This document shows positions 33,514 through 42,663 of a stretch of DNA of 64,000 bases, piece after piece; position 1 is the stretch's first letter; every line of letters starts with the position of its first letter. The notes under the pieces are model-generated. The model was not told the origin of the DNA and did no database searches. It was given only the letters and a program-made list of their open reading frames with translations. Source of the stretch: JBBQCW01 sp038319025. GTDB taxonomy: Bacteria > Actinomycetota > Thermoleophilia > Solirubrobacterales > Solirubrobacteraceae. A program made the translations under genes and the position numbers. Location of the stretch: positions 1-64,000 of the forward strand of contig JBBQCW010000006.1 in NCBI GenBank assembly GCA_038319025.1. The letters run 5' to 3'.

Positions 33514-34146
33514 ATGCCCCCTGAGCGCTGGATGATCCCGCGGTTCGCCGCCGAGCCGCCGCAGGAGACGTTGCCCTACGGCCGCTGGGCGGACACGCTG
33601 GGCCAAGCGTTCCTGACCGCGTGCCTCGGTGTCGACACCGAAGGTGAGGAGCTTGGTGAGACCGGCGAGGTGGTCTGGTTCCCTGGACGGGTCTGGCACG
33701 GGCGCACCTGGGTACCCGGTACCTGCAGCACCGCGAACGGCTTTGAGCTTTTCGGCTGCGTGTCCTTTGCCCGTGACGCCGACGAGCAGGCCGACGACAT
33801 CCACGCCACCGCCGACGTGACGGCGGAGACGGCCGCCAACAACCCCGAGTGGTCGTTGGACCTGTGCGAGGAGGTCATCGGGCAGTGGCGCGGCGAAGAC
33901 GGAGTGGCTGCGGCGATGACCCTCGTGTGGGGTACCCCGATGGTCCGCAACGGCGGCGTCGCCACCGCGGATCTGGGTGACGTGACCGTCGACCAGTGCG
34001 TATTGATCGAGGAGCGATTCACGCTGATCGCCCCCGACGACTATCGCGGGGAGTTCCTTTCCGTCGGGCTTTACGACCGCAAGGGTCGCCAGCTCGCCCG
34101 CGAGTCGCTGTACGACGAGGACGACGTGCCGTCCTCCGACGACTGA
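33514..34146 (+). CDS. Conserved protein of unknown function, 210 aa
   Basis: This soluble, acidic protein begins MPPERWMIPRFAAEPPQETLPYGRWADTL and has a tryptophan-rich stretch (VVWFPGRVWHGRTWVPGTC). It ends with LYDEDDVPSSDD. There is no signal peptide or membrane helix. Cysteines are scattered without a clear metal motif. A TAGACT hexamer lies 6 nt before the ATG, although its TAG is also the dtd stop codon. Codon use matches the neighbours, so the gene is real. I do not recognise a family. Confidence 0.75.
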   Translation: MPPERWMIPRFAAEPPQETLPYGRWADTLGQAFLTACLGVDTEGEELGETGEVVWFPGRVWHGRTWVPGTCSTANGFELFGCVSFARDADEQADDIHATADVTAETAANNPEWSLDLCEEVIGQWRGEDGVAAAMTLVWGTPMVRNGGVATADLGDVTVDQCVLIEERFTLIAPDDYRGEFLSVGLYDRKGRQLARESLYDEDDVPSSDD

Positions 34147-34167
34147 GATGAGCCGGCGCGGCTCCTC

Positions 34168-34680
34168 ATGAAACTCGAGAAGGCGATCCGCACACGGCGC
34201 ACCCACAAAGCGTTCGCCGCCGAGCCGGTCGATCGCGGCACGTTGGCCGAGCTGATTGAACTGGCCACGTGGGCGCCGAACCACCACGTCACAAACCCGT
34301 GGCGTTTCCGCGTGGTGGGCCCGCGCGCGCTGGAGGCGCTCAAGGCTGCGGCGGGGCGCGAAGCGGCGGCGAAGCTCGATCGGGCACCGACGCTGGTCGC
34401 CGTCAGCTCGCTGCGGACGCCCGGCGATCGCGTTGTCGAGGAAGACGATCTCCTGGCCACGGCGTGTGCCTGCTACGCCCTGCTGCTCGGTGCCCACGCC
34501 CGCGGACTGGCCGGGTACTGGCGCACCCCGGAGGTCCTGCGCGACGAGGCCGGTCGGGCCGCATTGGGCATCGACGAGGACGAGCACCCCGTCGGTCTTC
34601 TGTACCTCGGCCATGCACGACAGGAGAGGTCCGCGCCCAAGCGCGCCCCCGCCGGCGACGTCACCGTCTGGTTGGACTGA
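34168..34680 (+). CDS. Nitroreductase-family flavoprotein
   Basis: The 170-residue protein begins MKLEKAIRTRRTHKAF. It has the FMN-binding start RTRRTHKAF, the LATWAPNHHVTNPWRF segment and a conserved GYWRTP near the active site. Family members reduce nitro groups, quinones or flavins with NAD(P)H. It is smaller than classical NfsB, as in the YdjA-like subgroup. It is convergent with the His-tailed membrane protein over 10 bp. Confidence 0.9.
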   Translation: MKLEKAIRTRRTHKAFAAEPVDRGTLAELIELATWAPNHHVTNPWRFRVVGPRALEALKAAAGREAAAKLDRAPTLVAVSSLRTPGDRVVEEDDLLATACACYALLLGAHARGLAGYWRTPEVLRDEAGRAALGIDEDEHPVGLLYLGHARQERSAPKRAPAGDVTVWLD

Positions 34681-34690
34681 GGGTCCGGCT

Positions 34691-35236
34691 CTACGCCGGG
34701 GTCGAACCCGGCGCGGCGTCGTGCTCGTGCGGGTGGTCGTGCCCAGCGTGCTCGTGCTCATGTTCCAGACGCGCGGCGCGGCGTGCAGCACGGTAAGCCG
34801 CGAACTCCGCCAGCAGCGCCCAGGCCAGCAGGGCCAGGCACAGGAACCCGGCGATGCCGCCGTCCTGCTCCTTCAGGCGTGAGTACATCCACAGTTCGCT
34901 GAACCCGACCAGCACCATGAAAGCGATGCCGCAGGCCGCGCGAGCGCCCACCGATGACACGGCGCGCGAAATACCCAACACCACGAGGCCCAGCAGCAGC
35001 GCCGCGAGCGCCACCCGCGCCTCCTCAGCAGTCTTGAGCCCCGAACTGCTCGGGCACGTGCCGCTGATGTGTGAGCACAACGACTGGAAGCTGAGGTAAC
35101 AAGCCGGGATGAAGCAGTAGGCCCAGCCGATCAGCCACGGCATTCGGGCCCACCCACGCACGGTGCCGCGCAGAGCCACGAAGAACCCGATGGCCATCGG
35201 TCCGAACACCGAGGCGACGACGAGGAGCCAGTACAC
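34691..35236 (-). CDS. Membrane protein with histidine-rich C-terminal tail
   Basis: The 181-residue protein has four or five transmembrane helices. The cytoplasmic tail reads LEHEHEHAGHDHPHEHDA, a likely metal-binding or metal-buffering segment. An extracytoplasmic loop has SLCSHISGTCPSS. The start is GTG, one base after oppF, so it is the last gene of the opp operon. The family is unknown. Its position suggests a link to the transporter, perhaps metal or metal-peptide uptake, but that is inference. Confidence 0.75.
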   Translation of the reverse strand: MYWLLVVASVFGPMAIGFFVALRGTVRGWARMPWLIGWAYCFIPACYLSFQSLCSHISGTCPSSSGLKTAEEARVALAALLLGLVVLGISRAVSSVGARAACGIAFMVLVGFSELWMYSRLKEQDGGIAGFLCLALLAWALLAEFAAYRAARRAARLEHEHEHAGHDHPHEHDAAPGSTPA

Positions 35237-35237
35237 G

Positions 35238-36275
35238 TCAGCCCCCGATCTTCACGGTCGGCAGGTCCGCGTTCTCAGCGTCGGTCAGCGGGAAGTGACA
35301 AGCCGCGACGTTGCCGCCGGCCTGGGGCGTCAACAACGGCTCATCCACCGAGCACACGTCCTGACACTTGGAGCAGCGCGTGTGGAACCGGCACGCCGAC
35401 GGCGGGTTGGTCGGGGACGGAACGTCGCCGCCGAGGATGCGGCGGGTCTTCCCGGCGGCGAGCCGGGGATCCGGGACCGGGACCGCGCTCAGCAGGGCGC
35501 CGGTGTACGGATGGCGTGGATGGGCGTAAAGATCGTGTGCCTCGGCCAGTTCGACGACTTTGCCCAGGTACATCACGGCGATGCGATCACACATGTGGCG
35601 CACCACCGACAGGTCGTGCGCGATGAAAACGATCGTCAGCCCCAAGTCAGCCTGTAGCTCACGCAGCAGGTTGAGGATCTGCGCCTGGATCGACACGTCC
35701 AGGGCTGAGACGGGCTCATCGGCCACGATCAGTTTGGGCTTCAGCGCTATCGCGCGGGCCACGCCGATGCGCTGGCGCTGACCACCGGAGAATTCGTGCG
35801 GGTAGCGGTTGTAATGCTCTGGGTTCAGGCCGACCTGCTCCATCAGCGCCTGCACCAGCACCTTGCGCTTGCGCGGGTCGGTCTCCACATTGTGGATCTC
35901 GAACGGCTCACCGATCACCGAGCCGACGGTCTTGCGCGGGTTCAGCGACGAGTAGGGATCCTGGAAGATCATCTGCATCTCGCGGCGCAGCGGCTTCAGT
36001 TCGGAGCGCCCAAGCGTCGCGATGTCACGCCCGCGGTAGGAGATCGAACCGGAGGTCGGCACCAGCAGCCGGGTGATGAGCCGCGCGGTGGTGGACTTTC
36101 CGCAACCTGACTCGCCCACGATGCCGAGCGTCTCCCCTTCCAGCACGTCGAACGACACGCCGGAGACAGCCTGTACGGCACCGACCTCGCGCTGGAAGAT
36201 GATGCCTTTCTTGATCGGGAAGCTCTTGACCAGATCCCGGACTTGGACCAACGGCGCGCGCTCAGGCGTACTCAT
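35238..36275 (-). CDS. oppF: Dipeptide/oligopeptide ABC transporter ATP-binding protein (OppF type)
   Basis: The 345-residue protein has Walker A GESGCGKST, Q-loop IFQDPYSSLNPRKTV, signature FSGGQRQRIGVARA and Walker B LIVADEPVSALD. The C-terminal oligopeptide-transporter domain has cysteines (CRFHTRCSKCQDVC) in the usual place. The start overlaps the oppD stop by ATGA. The long ORF upstream is not used. Confidence 0.94.
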   Translation of the reverse strand: MSTPERAPLVQVRDLVKSFPIKKGIIFQREVGAVQAVSGVSFDVLEGETLGIVGESGCGKSTTARLITRLLVPTSGSISYRGRDIATLGRSELKPLRREMQMIFQDPYSSLNPRKTVGSVIGEPFEIHNVETDPRKRKVLVQALMEQVGLNPEHYNRYPHEFSGGQRQRIGVARAIALKPKLIVADEPVSALDVSIQAQILNLLRELQADLGLTIVFIAHDLSVVRHMCDRIAVMYLGKVVELAEAHDLYAHPRHPYTGALLSAVPVPDPRLAAGKTRRILGGDVPSPTNPPSACRFHTRCSKCQDVCSVDEPLLTPQAGGNVAACHFPLTDAENADLPTVKIGG

Positions 36276-37336
36276 CGTGCTGCTCCCGGAATCGTGACGG
36301 TTTCGAGCGCTTGGGCCGGCAGCACGCCATTGGCCAGTTGCCCCCACAGCTCCTGACGAACGGCCGACGGAAGGACGCAAGCCGTCGTGTGGCCGGCGTC
36401 GCCGTCCACAGGCTTCAGGCGAGGGTCGGTAGTCGCACACTCCACGCGCGCGTACGGGCAGCGGGGATGGAAGCTGCACCCGCTCGGAGGATTGATCAGG
36501 CTGGGCGGACGACCGGGGATCGGAACGAGTTCCTCATTACGCGGAAGGTCCAGGCGTGGAATCGAACGCAGCAGCCCCCAGGTGTAAGGGTGCTCGGGCG
36601 CCGCGAAGATCGGGAGCTTCTCAGCGCGTTCGACGATCCGGCCGGCGTACATGACGGCGATCTCGTCGGTGACCTCGGCCACCACGCCCAGGTCGTGAGT
36701 GATCAGCACGATCGCGGTGTCCAGTTCCTGCTGCAGGTGGGCCAACAACTCCAGGATCTGCGCTTGTACGGTCACGTCCAGCGCCGTGGTGGGCTCGTCG
36801 GCGATCAGCAGCTTGGGGTCGTTGGCCAGCGCCATGGCGATCATCGCGCGCTGACGCATGCCGCCGGAGAACTCGTGCGGGTAAGCGTCGAACCGCCGCT
36901 CGGGCTCAGGGATGCCGACGAGGCGCAGCATCTCCACGGCGCGATCGCGCGCAGCGGCGCGACTGACGCTCTGGTGGGCGCGCACGTTCTCCACGATCTG
37001 CTTGCCCACGCGGTAGAAGGGGTGAAGGGACGAGAGCGGGTCCTGGAAGATCATCGAGATCTCGTTGCCGCGCAGGAGCCGCAGCTCATCGTCGGTGGCC
37101 CCGAGCAGATCCTTCCCCTCGAACAGGATCTCGCCGGTGATCGTGGCGTTGCCGGAGAAGCGCGTGAGCCCCATCACGGTCATCGACGAGACCGACTTGC
37201 CGGAACCAGATTCGCCCACGATGCCGAGCGCCTGGCCCTTCTCCACCGTGTACGAGATGCCGTCGACGGCCTTCACCGCACCGTCGTCGGTCGCGAAGGA
37301 GACCTTCAGGTCGCGGACTTCGAGCAGAGGAGCCAT
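36272..37336 (-). CDS. oppD: Dipeptide/oligopeptide ABC transporter ATP-binding protein (OppD type)
   Basis: The 354-residue protein has Walker A GESGSGKS, Q-loop IFQDPLSSLHPFYRVG, signature FSGGMRQRAMIAMA and Walker B LLIADEPTTALDVT. The cysteine-bearing C-terminal domain (CSFHPRCPYARVEC) is intact. It forms the ATPase heterodimer with OppF. It overlaps oppB by one base (TGATG). Confidence 0.94.
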   Translation of the reverse strand: MAPLLEVRDLKVSFATDDGAVKAVDGISYTVEKGQALGIVGESGSGKSVSSMTVMGLTRFSGNATITGEILFEGKDLLGATDDELRLLRGNEISMIFQDPLSSLHPFYRVGKQIVENVRAHQSVSRAAARDRAVEMLRLVGIPEPERRFDAYPHEFSGGMRQRAMIAMALANDPKLLIADEPTTALDVTVQAQILELLAHLQQELDTAIVLITHDLGVVAEVTDEIAVMYAGRIVERAEKLPIFAAPEHPYTWGLLRSIPRLDLPRNEELVPIPGRPPSLINPPSGCSFHPRCPYARVECATTDPRLKPVDGDAGHTTACVLPSAVRQELWGQLANGVLPAQALETVTIPGAAR

Positions 37337-38304
37337 CAGTACCTCACTCTCGGGTCCAGGAATGCGTACACGACGTCGACCACGAGGTTGAGGAAGATGA
37401 TGAAGAAGGCGCCCATCAGCACCGTTCCCTGGACGATCGGAAGGTCGCTCTTCTGGATGGACTCGTACGCCAGCCGACCGATGCCGGGGATGTTGAACAC
37501 CGACTCGGTGAGGATCGCGCCACCGAGCAGGATGCCCAGATCGAGGCCGAGGATGGTGACGATCGGAGTGATCGCGGACCGCACGCCGTGCTTCATGATC
37601 ACCGTTCGCTCCCGCAGGCCCTTGGCCCGGGCAGTGCGAATGTAGTCCTCGCTCATCACTTCGAGCAGGTTGCCGCGCATGAAGCGGGCGTAGATGGCCG
37701 CGAACGATGCCGCGAGCACCAGCCACGGTAAGAACAGTGACGGCGCGACCTCGGTGGGATTGGTGAAGAGGTTGCCGGTGGTCGGATAGGAACCCTGACC
37801 CTCGAAGATCGGGAAGATCCCGATGTCCTTGGAGAAGAGGTACAGCGCGACGAGCCCCAGCCAGTAGACCGGAGCCGAGATGAACAGCAGCGCCGTACCC
37901 ATGGCCGCCCGGTCGGCGAGCGTCCCGCGGCGGATGGCGGACAGGATCCCGATCGGAATGCCGATCAGGAGCCAGACGAACATCGCGCCAACGGCCAGCC
38001 CGATCGTCGCGGGCAGCCGGTCGAATATCTGCGCCTTGACGGAGATGTTGTTCTGGTAGCTCGTGCCGAAGTCGAAGTGGAAGACGAGGCGCTCAAGGTA
38101 CTTCCAGTACTGCACGTAGAACGGTTGATCCAGGCCCAGGGTCTTCTTGATCGAGGCAACCAGCTCAGGACTCGGGTTGCGGCCTGCCCTCAGGATGGCC
38201 GGATCGGCCGAGGGGAGCACGTAGAAGATGACGAACGTGATCATGCTGATGATCAGCAGAAGCACGATCATCCACAACAGTCGTCTGATGATGTAAGGGC
38301 CCAT
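37336..38304 (-). CDS. oppB: Peptide ABC transporter permease (OppB/DppB type)
   Basis: The 322-residue protein has six transmembrane helices and the inner-membrane EAA-type loop (EDYIRTARAKGLRERTVIMKHG). The N-terminal sequence is MGPYIIRRLLWMIVLLLIISMITF. It forms the translocation path with OppC. It is separated from oppA by 105 bp that contain a strong stem-loop. Confidence 0.94.
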   Translation of the reverse strand: MGPYIIRRLLWMIVLLLIISMITFVIFYVLPSADPAILRAGRNPSPELVASIKKTLGLDQPFYVQYWKYLERLVFHFDFGTSYQNNISVKAQIFDRLPATIGLAVGAMFVWLLIGIPIGILSAIRRGTLADRAAMGTALLFISAPVYWLGLVALYLFSKDIGIFPIFEGQGSYPTTGNLFTNPTEVAPSLFLPWLVLAASFAAIYARFMRGNLLEVMSEDYIRTARAKGLRERTVIMKHGVRSAITPIVTILGLDLGILLGGAILTESVFNIPGIGRLAYESIQKSDLPIVQGTVLMGAFFIIFLNLVVDVVYAFLDPRVRY

Positions 38305-38344
38305 GGGTTCTCAGGTGTTGCTGGTGGTGCGGTGGTACCTACTG

Positions 38345-38385
38345 GTCACGACTGCCCCGCCGCCGAATGGCGACGGGGCTGTGAC
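38345..38385 (-). promoter_or_regulatory. Stem-loop between oppA and oppB
   Basis: GCCCCGCCGCC (38354-38364) and GGCGACGGGGC (38369-38379) form an 11-bp stem with one mismatch and a GAAT loop. The flanking GTCAC/GTGAC can add an outer stem. No T-tract follows on the minus strand. It is probably a stabilising or attenuating hairpin that raises oppA mRNA over the downstream genes. Confidence 0.65.
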
Positions 38386-38409
38386 GTGGTGCGGCGGTGG
38401 AGCGTCCTG

Positions 38410-40182
38410 CTACTTCGTCAGTGACGAGAAGCTCAGGTCCCAGACCGTTGCGTACTCGTTGGCCACGCCGACGACATCCTTGGAGCGGATGAGCGGCGTC
38501 TTGTCCCAGACCCACGGGATGGCCGGAGCCAGCGCCGCGATCTGCTTGTTGATGTCAGCCCACGCCTTGTTACGCCCGGGGCCGGTCGGCAGCGGCGTCG
38601 CCGCGTCGATTGCCTTGTTGACCGCCGGATCGTTGAGCTGCGGCCAGTTGACGTTGCCCTGGGCCAGGATCGCCGGGCCGTAGAACGTCGGCTTGATCAT
38701 GGACTCGGGGTCCACGAAGTCCTTGAACCACCCGACGTTCGGGCAGATCACGACGGCCGCCTTGGGCACGCCGCAGAACTTCGTGTACAGCGTGTCCTGC
38801 GGTACCTCGCGGAAGTTCAGCTTGAAGCCGAGCTTCGCGAACTGCGCCTGGGCCACCTCGGCGGACTGCTTGCCGGGGTCGGCGTTCGTGGCGATGGTCA
38901 GGAACTTCTCCGAGCCGGTGTACTTACCGGTCGGGTACCCCGCCATCTTCATGTACTTCGTGGCCACCGCCATGTCACCAGACGGGTTGGCCAGGAAGTC
39001 GTCTTCCGGGGGCGGCTTGAGCCCGCCCGACTCCTCGAACCCCGGGAAGTTCGGGGGGAGGTAGCTCCACGCAATGTCGCCGACGATGGCCCCGCCGCGC
39101 GTCAGACGCATGGCGTTGCGGTCGAACGCAGCGACGACGGCCTTACGGACGTTGACGTTGTCGAACGGCTTGATCGACGTATTCATCGCTACGTAGCGCG
39201 TGCCGCCCGAAGGCACCAACACGAGCTGGTCGGGGAACTTCTGTGTGGCCTGCTTGAGCACCGGAGCCGGCGGAGCGCCGTCACCGTTGACCAACTGCTG
39301 GCCGTTCAGGATGCGACGGCTGGACACCGTTGCGTCCGTGTTGCCCTCCTCGACGAAGATCGAGTCGAGGTAGGCGGGCCGGTAATCGGTGGATGCGACC
39401 CAGTTCGGGTTACGCACCATGTCGATGGACTTGCCCGGCTTGCGGCCGGTCAACTCCCCGGTGGTCGAGTTGTTGCTGATCATGTACGGGCCGTTCATGG
39501 CCGCGTACTGGTCGTACGTCGACGGGTTCTTGGCGTCGAACGGCTTGGCGTACTCCTCAGGCACCGGCACCGTGATCGGCATGACCATCGCGCCGGTCAC
39601 GACCGCCGACTCAGGTCGGCTGAGCTTGATGACCAGCGTCTGATCGTCGGGCGTGGTGATGCCCGAGATCGGCTTCACGCCGTTGGTGGGCTTGGTCGGC
39701 GCACCCGCGATCGAGCCGAAGTACGTCGCGGCGTAGCCGCTCGGCACGTTGGCCGAGAACGCGCGCTCGATGGCGTACTTGATGTCCTTGGTGGTCATTG
39801 CCCGGTTGACGGGCGGCGCGTACTTGATGCCCGGCTTGATCTTCACCGTGATGGTCAGGCCATCAGCGGAGACGAGCGGCGGACCAACCGCCGTATCGTT
39901 GACTGGGTGCAGGGCGTCATCCGGCTTGAACGAGTAGAGCGGCCGGTTGATGGCGTAGTTGACCATGTAGCCGAACGTGTAATACGTCTGGCCCGGGTCG
40001 ATGTAGTCGACGTCGGCGGCGGCGAGGACGGTCAACTTGCCGCCCTTGACGCCCTTGGCCACTGCGGCCGATGTGGTGGACGAACTGCTTGAACTCTTGC
40101 TGCTGCTGCCGCACGCGGCGACGAACATGGCGAGTGCGCCAAGCGCACCCAGCATGAGCACCCAGCGGATGGGCCTCTTCAT
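38410..40182 (-). CDS. oppA: Peptide ABC transporter substrate-binding lipoprotein (OppA/DppA type)
   Basis: The 590-residue protein has a lipoprotein signal, MKRPIRWVLMLGALG with VAAC (cysteine 24), and a Ser-rich linker. It then has the SBP_bac_5 fold (ILAAADVDYIDP-like start, INRPLYSFKP, DIKYAIERAFS, FDNVNVRKAVVAAFDR). It is anchored outside and captures peptides or related ligands. The ATG at 40182 was chosen because it begins the signal peptide. Confidence 0.92.
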   Translation of the reverse strand: MKRPIRWVLMLGALGALAMFVAACGSSSKSSSSSSTTSAAVAKGVKGGKLTVLAAADVDYIDPGQTYYTFGYMVNYAINRPLYSFKPDDALHPVNDTAVGPPLVSADGLTITVKIKPGIKYAPPVNRAMTTKDIKYAIERAFSANVPSGYAATYFGSIAGAPTKPTNGVKPISGITTPDDQTLVIKLSRPESAVVTGAMVMPITVPVPEEYAKPFDAKNPSTYDQYAAMNGPYMISNNSTTGELTGRKPGKSIDMVRNPNWVASTDYRPAYLDSIFVEEGNTDATVSSRRILNGQQLVNGDGAPPAPVLKQATQKFPDQLVLVPSGGTRYVAMNTSIKPFDNVNVRKAVVAAFDRNAMRLTRGGAIVGDIAWSYLPPNFPGFEESGGLKPPPEDDFLANPSGDMAVATKYMKMAGYPTGKYTGSEKFLTIATNADPGKQSAEVAQAQFAKLGFKLNFREVPQDTLYTKFCGVPKAAVVICPNVGWFKDFVDPESMIKPTFYGPAILAQGNVNWPQLNDPAVNKAIDAATPLPTGPGRNKAWADINKQIAALAPAIPWVWDKTPLIRSKDVVGVANEYATVWDLSFSSLTK

Positions 40183-40253
40183 GCCGTGTCCTTTCGTATG
40201 GGGAACGTACCGTTGCATTGCTCCTTCTCCCTCTTGCCGGACTTCATCGCGCA

Positions 40254-41405
40254 CTATTCGTTCGTCCTTGGGTTCAGGGCGTCCTGCAGGCCGTCTCCGA
40301 CCAGGTTGAACGCCAGCACCGTCAGGACGAGCGCGAGGCCCGGGAAGGTCATGTACCACCACGCGGTGTCGAAGATCTCGGTCGCGTCGGAGATCATCGA
40401 ACCCCAGCTGGCATCAGGCGGCTGCAGGCCGATGCCGAGAAAGGCCAGGGCCGCTTCGAACAGGATCGTGGTGGGGATGATCAGCGTCGTGTAGACGATG
40501 ATCGGTGCGATCAGGTTGGGCAGGATGTGGCCGAAGATGACCCGCCGGTCCGAGGCGCCCAGCGATTGCGCGGCCTCGACAAACTCCTTCTCGCGCAGAG
40601 ACAGCACCTGCCCGCGGATGATCCTCGCCATGTACGGCCAACTGCTCAGAACGATCACGAAGATCACCAACGGCAGACCCAGTGATATGAGGGTCCCCTT
40701 GCCGCCGATCGCGTAGGCCATCACGCCGCCGAGCAAGATGAACACGGCGAACGGAATGAAGCTCACCGCCGCGTCCCGGAGAGTGTGTTTCTCCGGCGTA
40801 CCCGAGCGGCTGTCCTTGAAGCGGGCGTACAGCACCCACAGCACACCGACCACGAATCCAGCGGCCATCAGGAAGCGGCCCAGGTTTCCGTAGTCCACCG
40901 GCACGCACCCTCCGCCCAGCGCGCAGGAAGCACCGAGGCCCAAGGCCAGCAGCAGCACCGGGAATCCGAGCATGATGTCCATGAACCGGGAGAGCAGCGA
41001 GTCGATCCAGCCGCGGTAATAACCGGCGACGAGACCGGTCGTGACGCCGATGATCACGATCAGCGCGGTGGAGATGATCGCCACCTGCAGGGAGACGCGC
41101 GCGCCGGCGAGCACGCGAGAGAAAACGTCCCGACCGACACCGTCAGTGCCGAACAGATTCTCCTGGCTTGGGCCCGAGGCCGACCCGAAGGAGTCCAGGA
41201 ACTTGGTCGACTGCTCGTTCGGCGGCCGCGCGCCGACCATCTTCGTGATCAGCGGTGAGAACAACGCGACCAGGGCCAGCGCCGCGATGAAGACCATCGC
41301 GGCGAGGGCGACTTTGTCCTCGCGAAAACGACGCCAGAACAATTCCAGGGGCGACTTGGCCTCGATGGCCTTTGCCGCAGCAGGGTCGCTGAGGCGGTCG
41401 TCCAT
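40254..41405 (-). CDS. oppC: Peptide ABC transporter permease (OppC/DppC type) with an extra membrane insert
   Basis: The 383-residue protein has the OppC N-terminus (FWRRFREDKVALAAMVFI), the LFGTDGVGRDVFSRVLAGARVS segment and the EAA loop (REKEFVEAAQSLGASDRRVI). About 80 extra residues (160-240) lie before that loop and include two hydrophobic helices and a charged segment (RFKDSRSGTPEKH). The start is uncertain: ATG at 41405 has a GAGG 8 nt upstream; ATG at 41444 and GTG at 41513 are alternatives. It is the first gene of the operon, an unusual order (C-A-B-D-F). Confidence 0.88.
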   Translation of the reverse strand: MDDRLSDPAAAKAIEAKSPLELFWRRFREDKVALAAMVFIAALALVALFSPLITKMVGARPPNEQSTKFLDSFGSASGPSQENLFGTDGVGRDVFSRVLAGARVSLQVAIISTALIVIIGVTTGLVAGYYRGWIDSLLSRFMDIMLGFPVLLLALGLGASCALGGGCVPVDYGNLGRFLMAAGFVVGVLWVLYARFKDSRSGTPEKHTLRDAAVSFIPFAVFILLGGVMAYAIGGKGTLISLGLPLVIFVIVLSSWPYMARIIRGQVLSLREKEFVEAAQSLGASDRRVIFGHILPNLIAPIIVYTTLIIPTTILFEAALAFLGIGLQPPDASWGSMISDATEIFDTAWWYMTFPGLALVLTVLAFNLVGDGLQDALNPRTNE

Positions 41406-41669
41406 GTTGTGATCCTCGACCGGCCCGCCCGTGATGGACGGCATGCGCGGTGTCGGCGTGATGGCGTCGTCAGTGGTGATGGGTGCTACCTCTGCTCGAT
41501 CAACGGCGCCCACCCTGATGGGCTTCCGGTCCGACGGCGCGCAGCCTACTCCTGTTCACACGGAGTCGTCGGCGCTGCATACGCCATACCCGGTGGGCGG
41601 CAACGCTACGCTGTGCCCGTAACCGCGTTCGGTACGTGCGGGCGCGCCAGAAGGGAGCAGGGGAGCCAC
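41406..41669. other. Divergent region between oppC and the patatin gene
   Basis: The 264-bp stretch may partly encode an N-terminal extension of OppC up to 41513. The remainder, 41514-41669, has no gene. An SD-like GGGGAGCC lies just before the patatin ATG. I found no palindrome or riboswitch here. Confidence 0.4.
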
Positions 41670-42632
41670 ATGAGAATTGGTCTGGTGCTGGGCGCGGGCG
41701 GGGTAGTCGGGGCCTCATGGCTGATCGGCAGCCTGGCCGGTCTGGCGGAGGAGACGGGCTGGGACGCCTCCGACGCCGAGTTCATCGTCGGTACGTCCGC
41801 CGGCTCCGTCGTGGGCGCCTTGACGGCGTGCGGGATCGCCCCCGGCGTGATGGCCGACTACGCGACCGACCGTCCCGTTGAGGACCTGGAGAACGCTGAG
41901 GCGGCCGGCCAGCGGGAGACGGGCGACACCTACCGCCTACATCCAGCGCCGCCGCCGATCGGACCTGGCTCGTGGCGGCTGGCGCTCCGAACGCTGCGCA
42001 ACCCGTTGCACCACGCGCCGAGCACGGTGGCCCTGGGCTGGTTGCCCCGTGGGGTCATCGCGACCGATCCGATCCGGCGCGTCGTCGATCGCTTTGCTCC
42101 GGAAGGACCCTGGCCCGCCCATCCGAATCTGTGGATCGTGGCCTGCGACTACTCCACGGGCGCGCGCATGCCGTTCGGGCGGGCCGGCTCTCCCGCCGCT
42201 GACGTAAGGGATGCCGTGGCGGCCTCCTGTGCGATCCCCTCCTTCTACCACCCGGTCACGATCGCGGGACGCCGTTACGTGGACGGTGGCGTGTGCTCGC
42301 TGTCCAGCGTGGACCTCCTCGCGGGGCTGGAACTGGATCTCGTGATCTGCCTGAATCCCACGTCCTCGCTGGCCCAGGTGCCCGGCAACTCCCCGGGCGA
42401 CCGGCTCGCCTCGGCGATGCGGGCGGCGTCAGGGCGCCGCCTCGGCCACGAGCTGGCCAAGCTTCGCTCTCAGGGCACCGAAACCCTCGTGCTGCAGCCG
42501 ACCGTCGACGACCTGGCGGTGATGGGGCGCAACCTGATGGCGCGCGACCGCCGCGTACAGGTGATCGATCAGGCGCGCCGCAGCGCAACCCGGGCCGCCG
42601 CCGATTCACCGCTGGCGAGCGCGCGCGCCTGA
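41670..42632 (+). CDS. Patatin-like phospholipase (RssA/NTE type)
   Basis: The 320-residue protein begins MRIGLVLGAGGVVGASWLIG, with the oxyanion-hole glycines. It has the nucleophile GTSAGS (GxSxG) and the catalytic aspartate YVDGGVCS. It is a cytoplasmic or membrane-associated lipase with a Ser-Asp dyad. The start at 41670 gives the standard N-terminus; the ORF upstream is open by chance. Its substrate is unknown. Confidence 0.92.
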   Translation: MRIGLVLGAGGVVGASWLIGSLAGLAEETGWDASDAEFIVGTSAGSVVGALTACGIAPGVMADYATDRPVEDLENAEAAGQRETGDTYRLHPAPPPIGPGSWRLALRTLRNPLHHAPSTVALGWLPRGVIATDPIRRVVDRFAPEGPWPAHPNLWIVACDYSTGARMPFGRAGSPAADVRDAVAASCAIPSFYHPVTIAGRRYVDGGVCSLSSVDLLAGLELDLVICLNPTSSLAQVPGNSPGDRLASAMRAASGRRLGHELAKLRSQGTETLVLQPTVDDLAVMGRNLMARDRRVQVIDQARRSATRAAADSPLASARA

Positions 42633-42663
42633 GCGCGAGGCCGGCGCTCACTACCGCCAAAGC

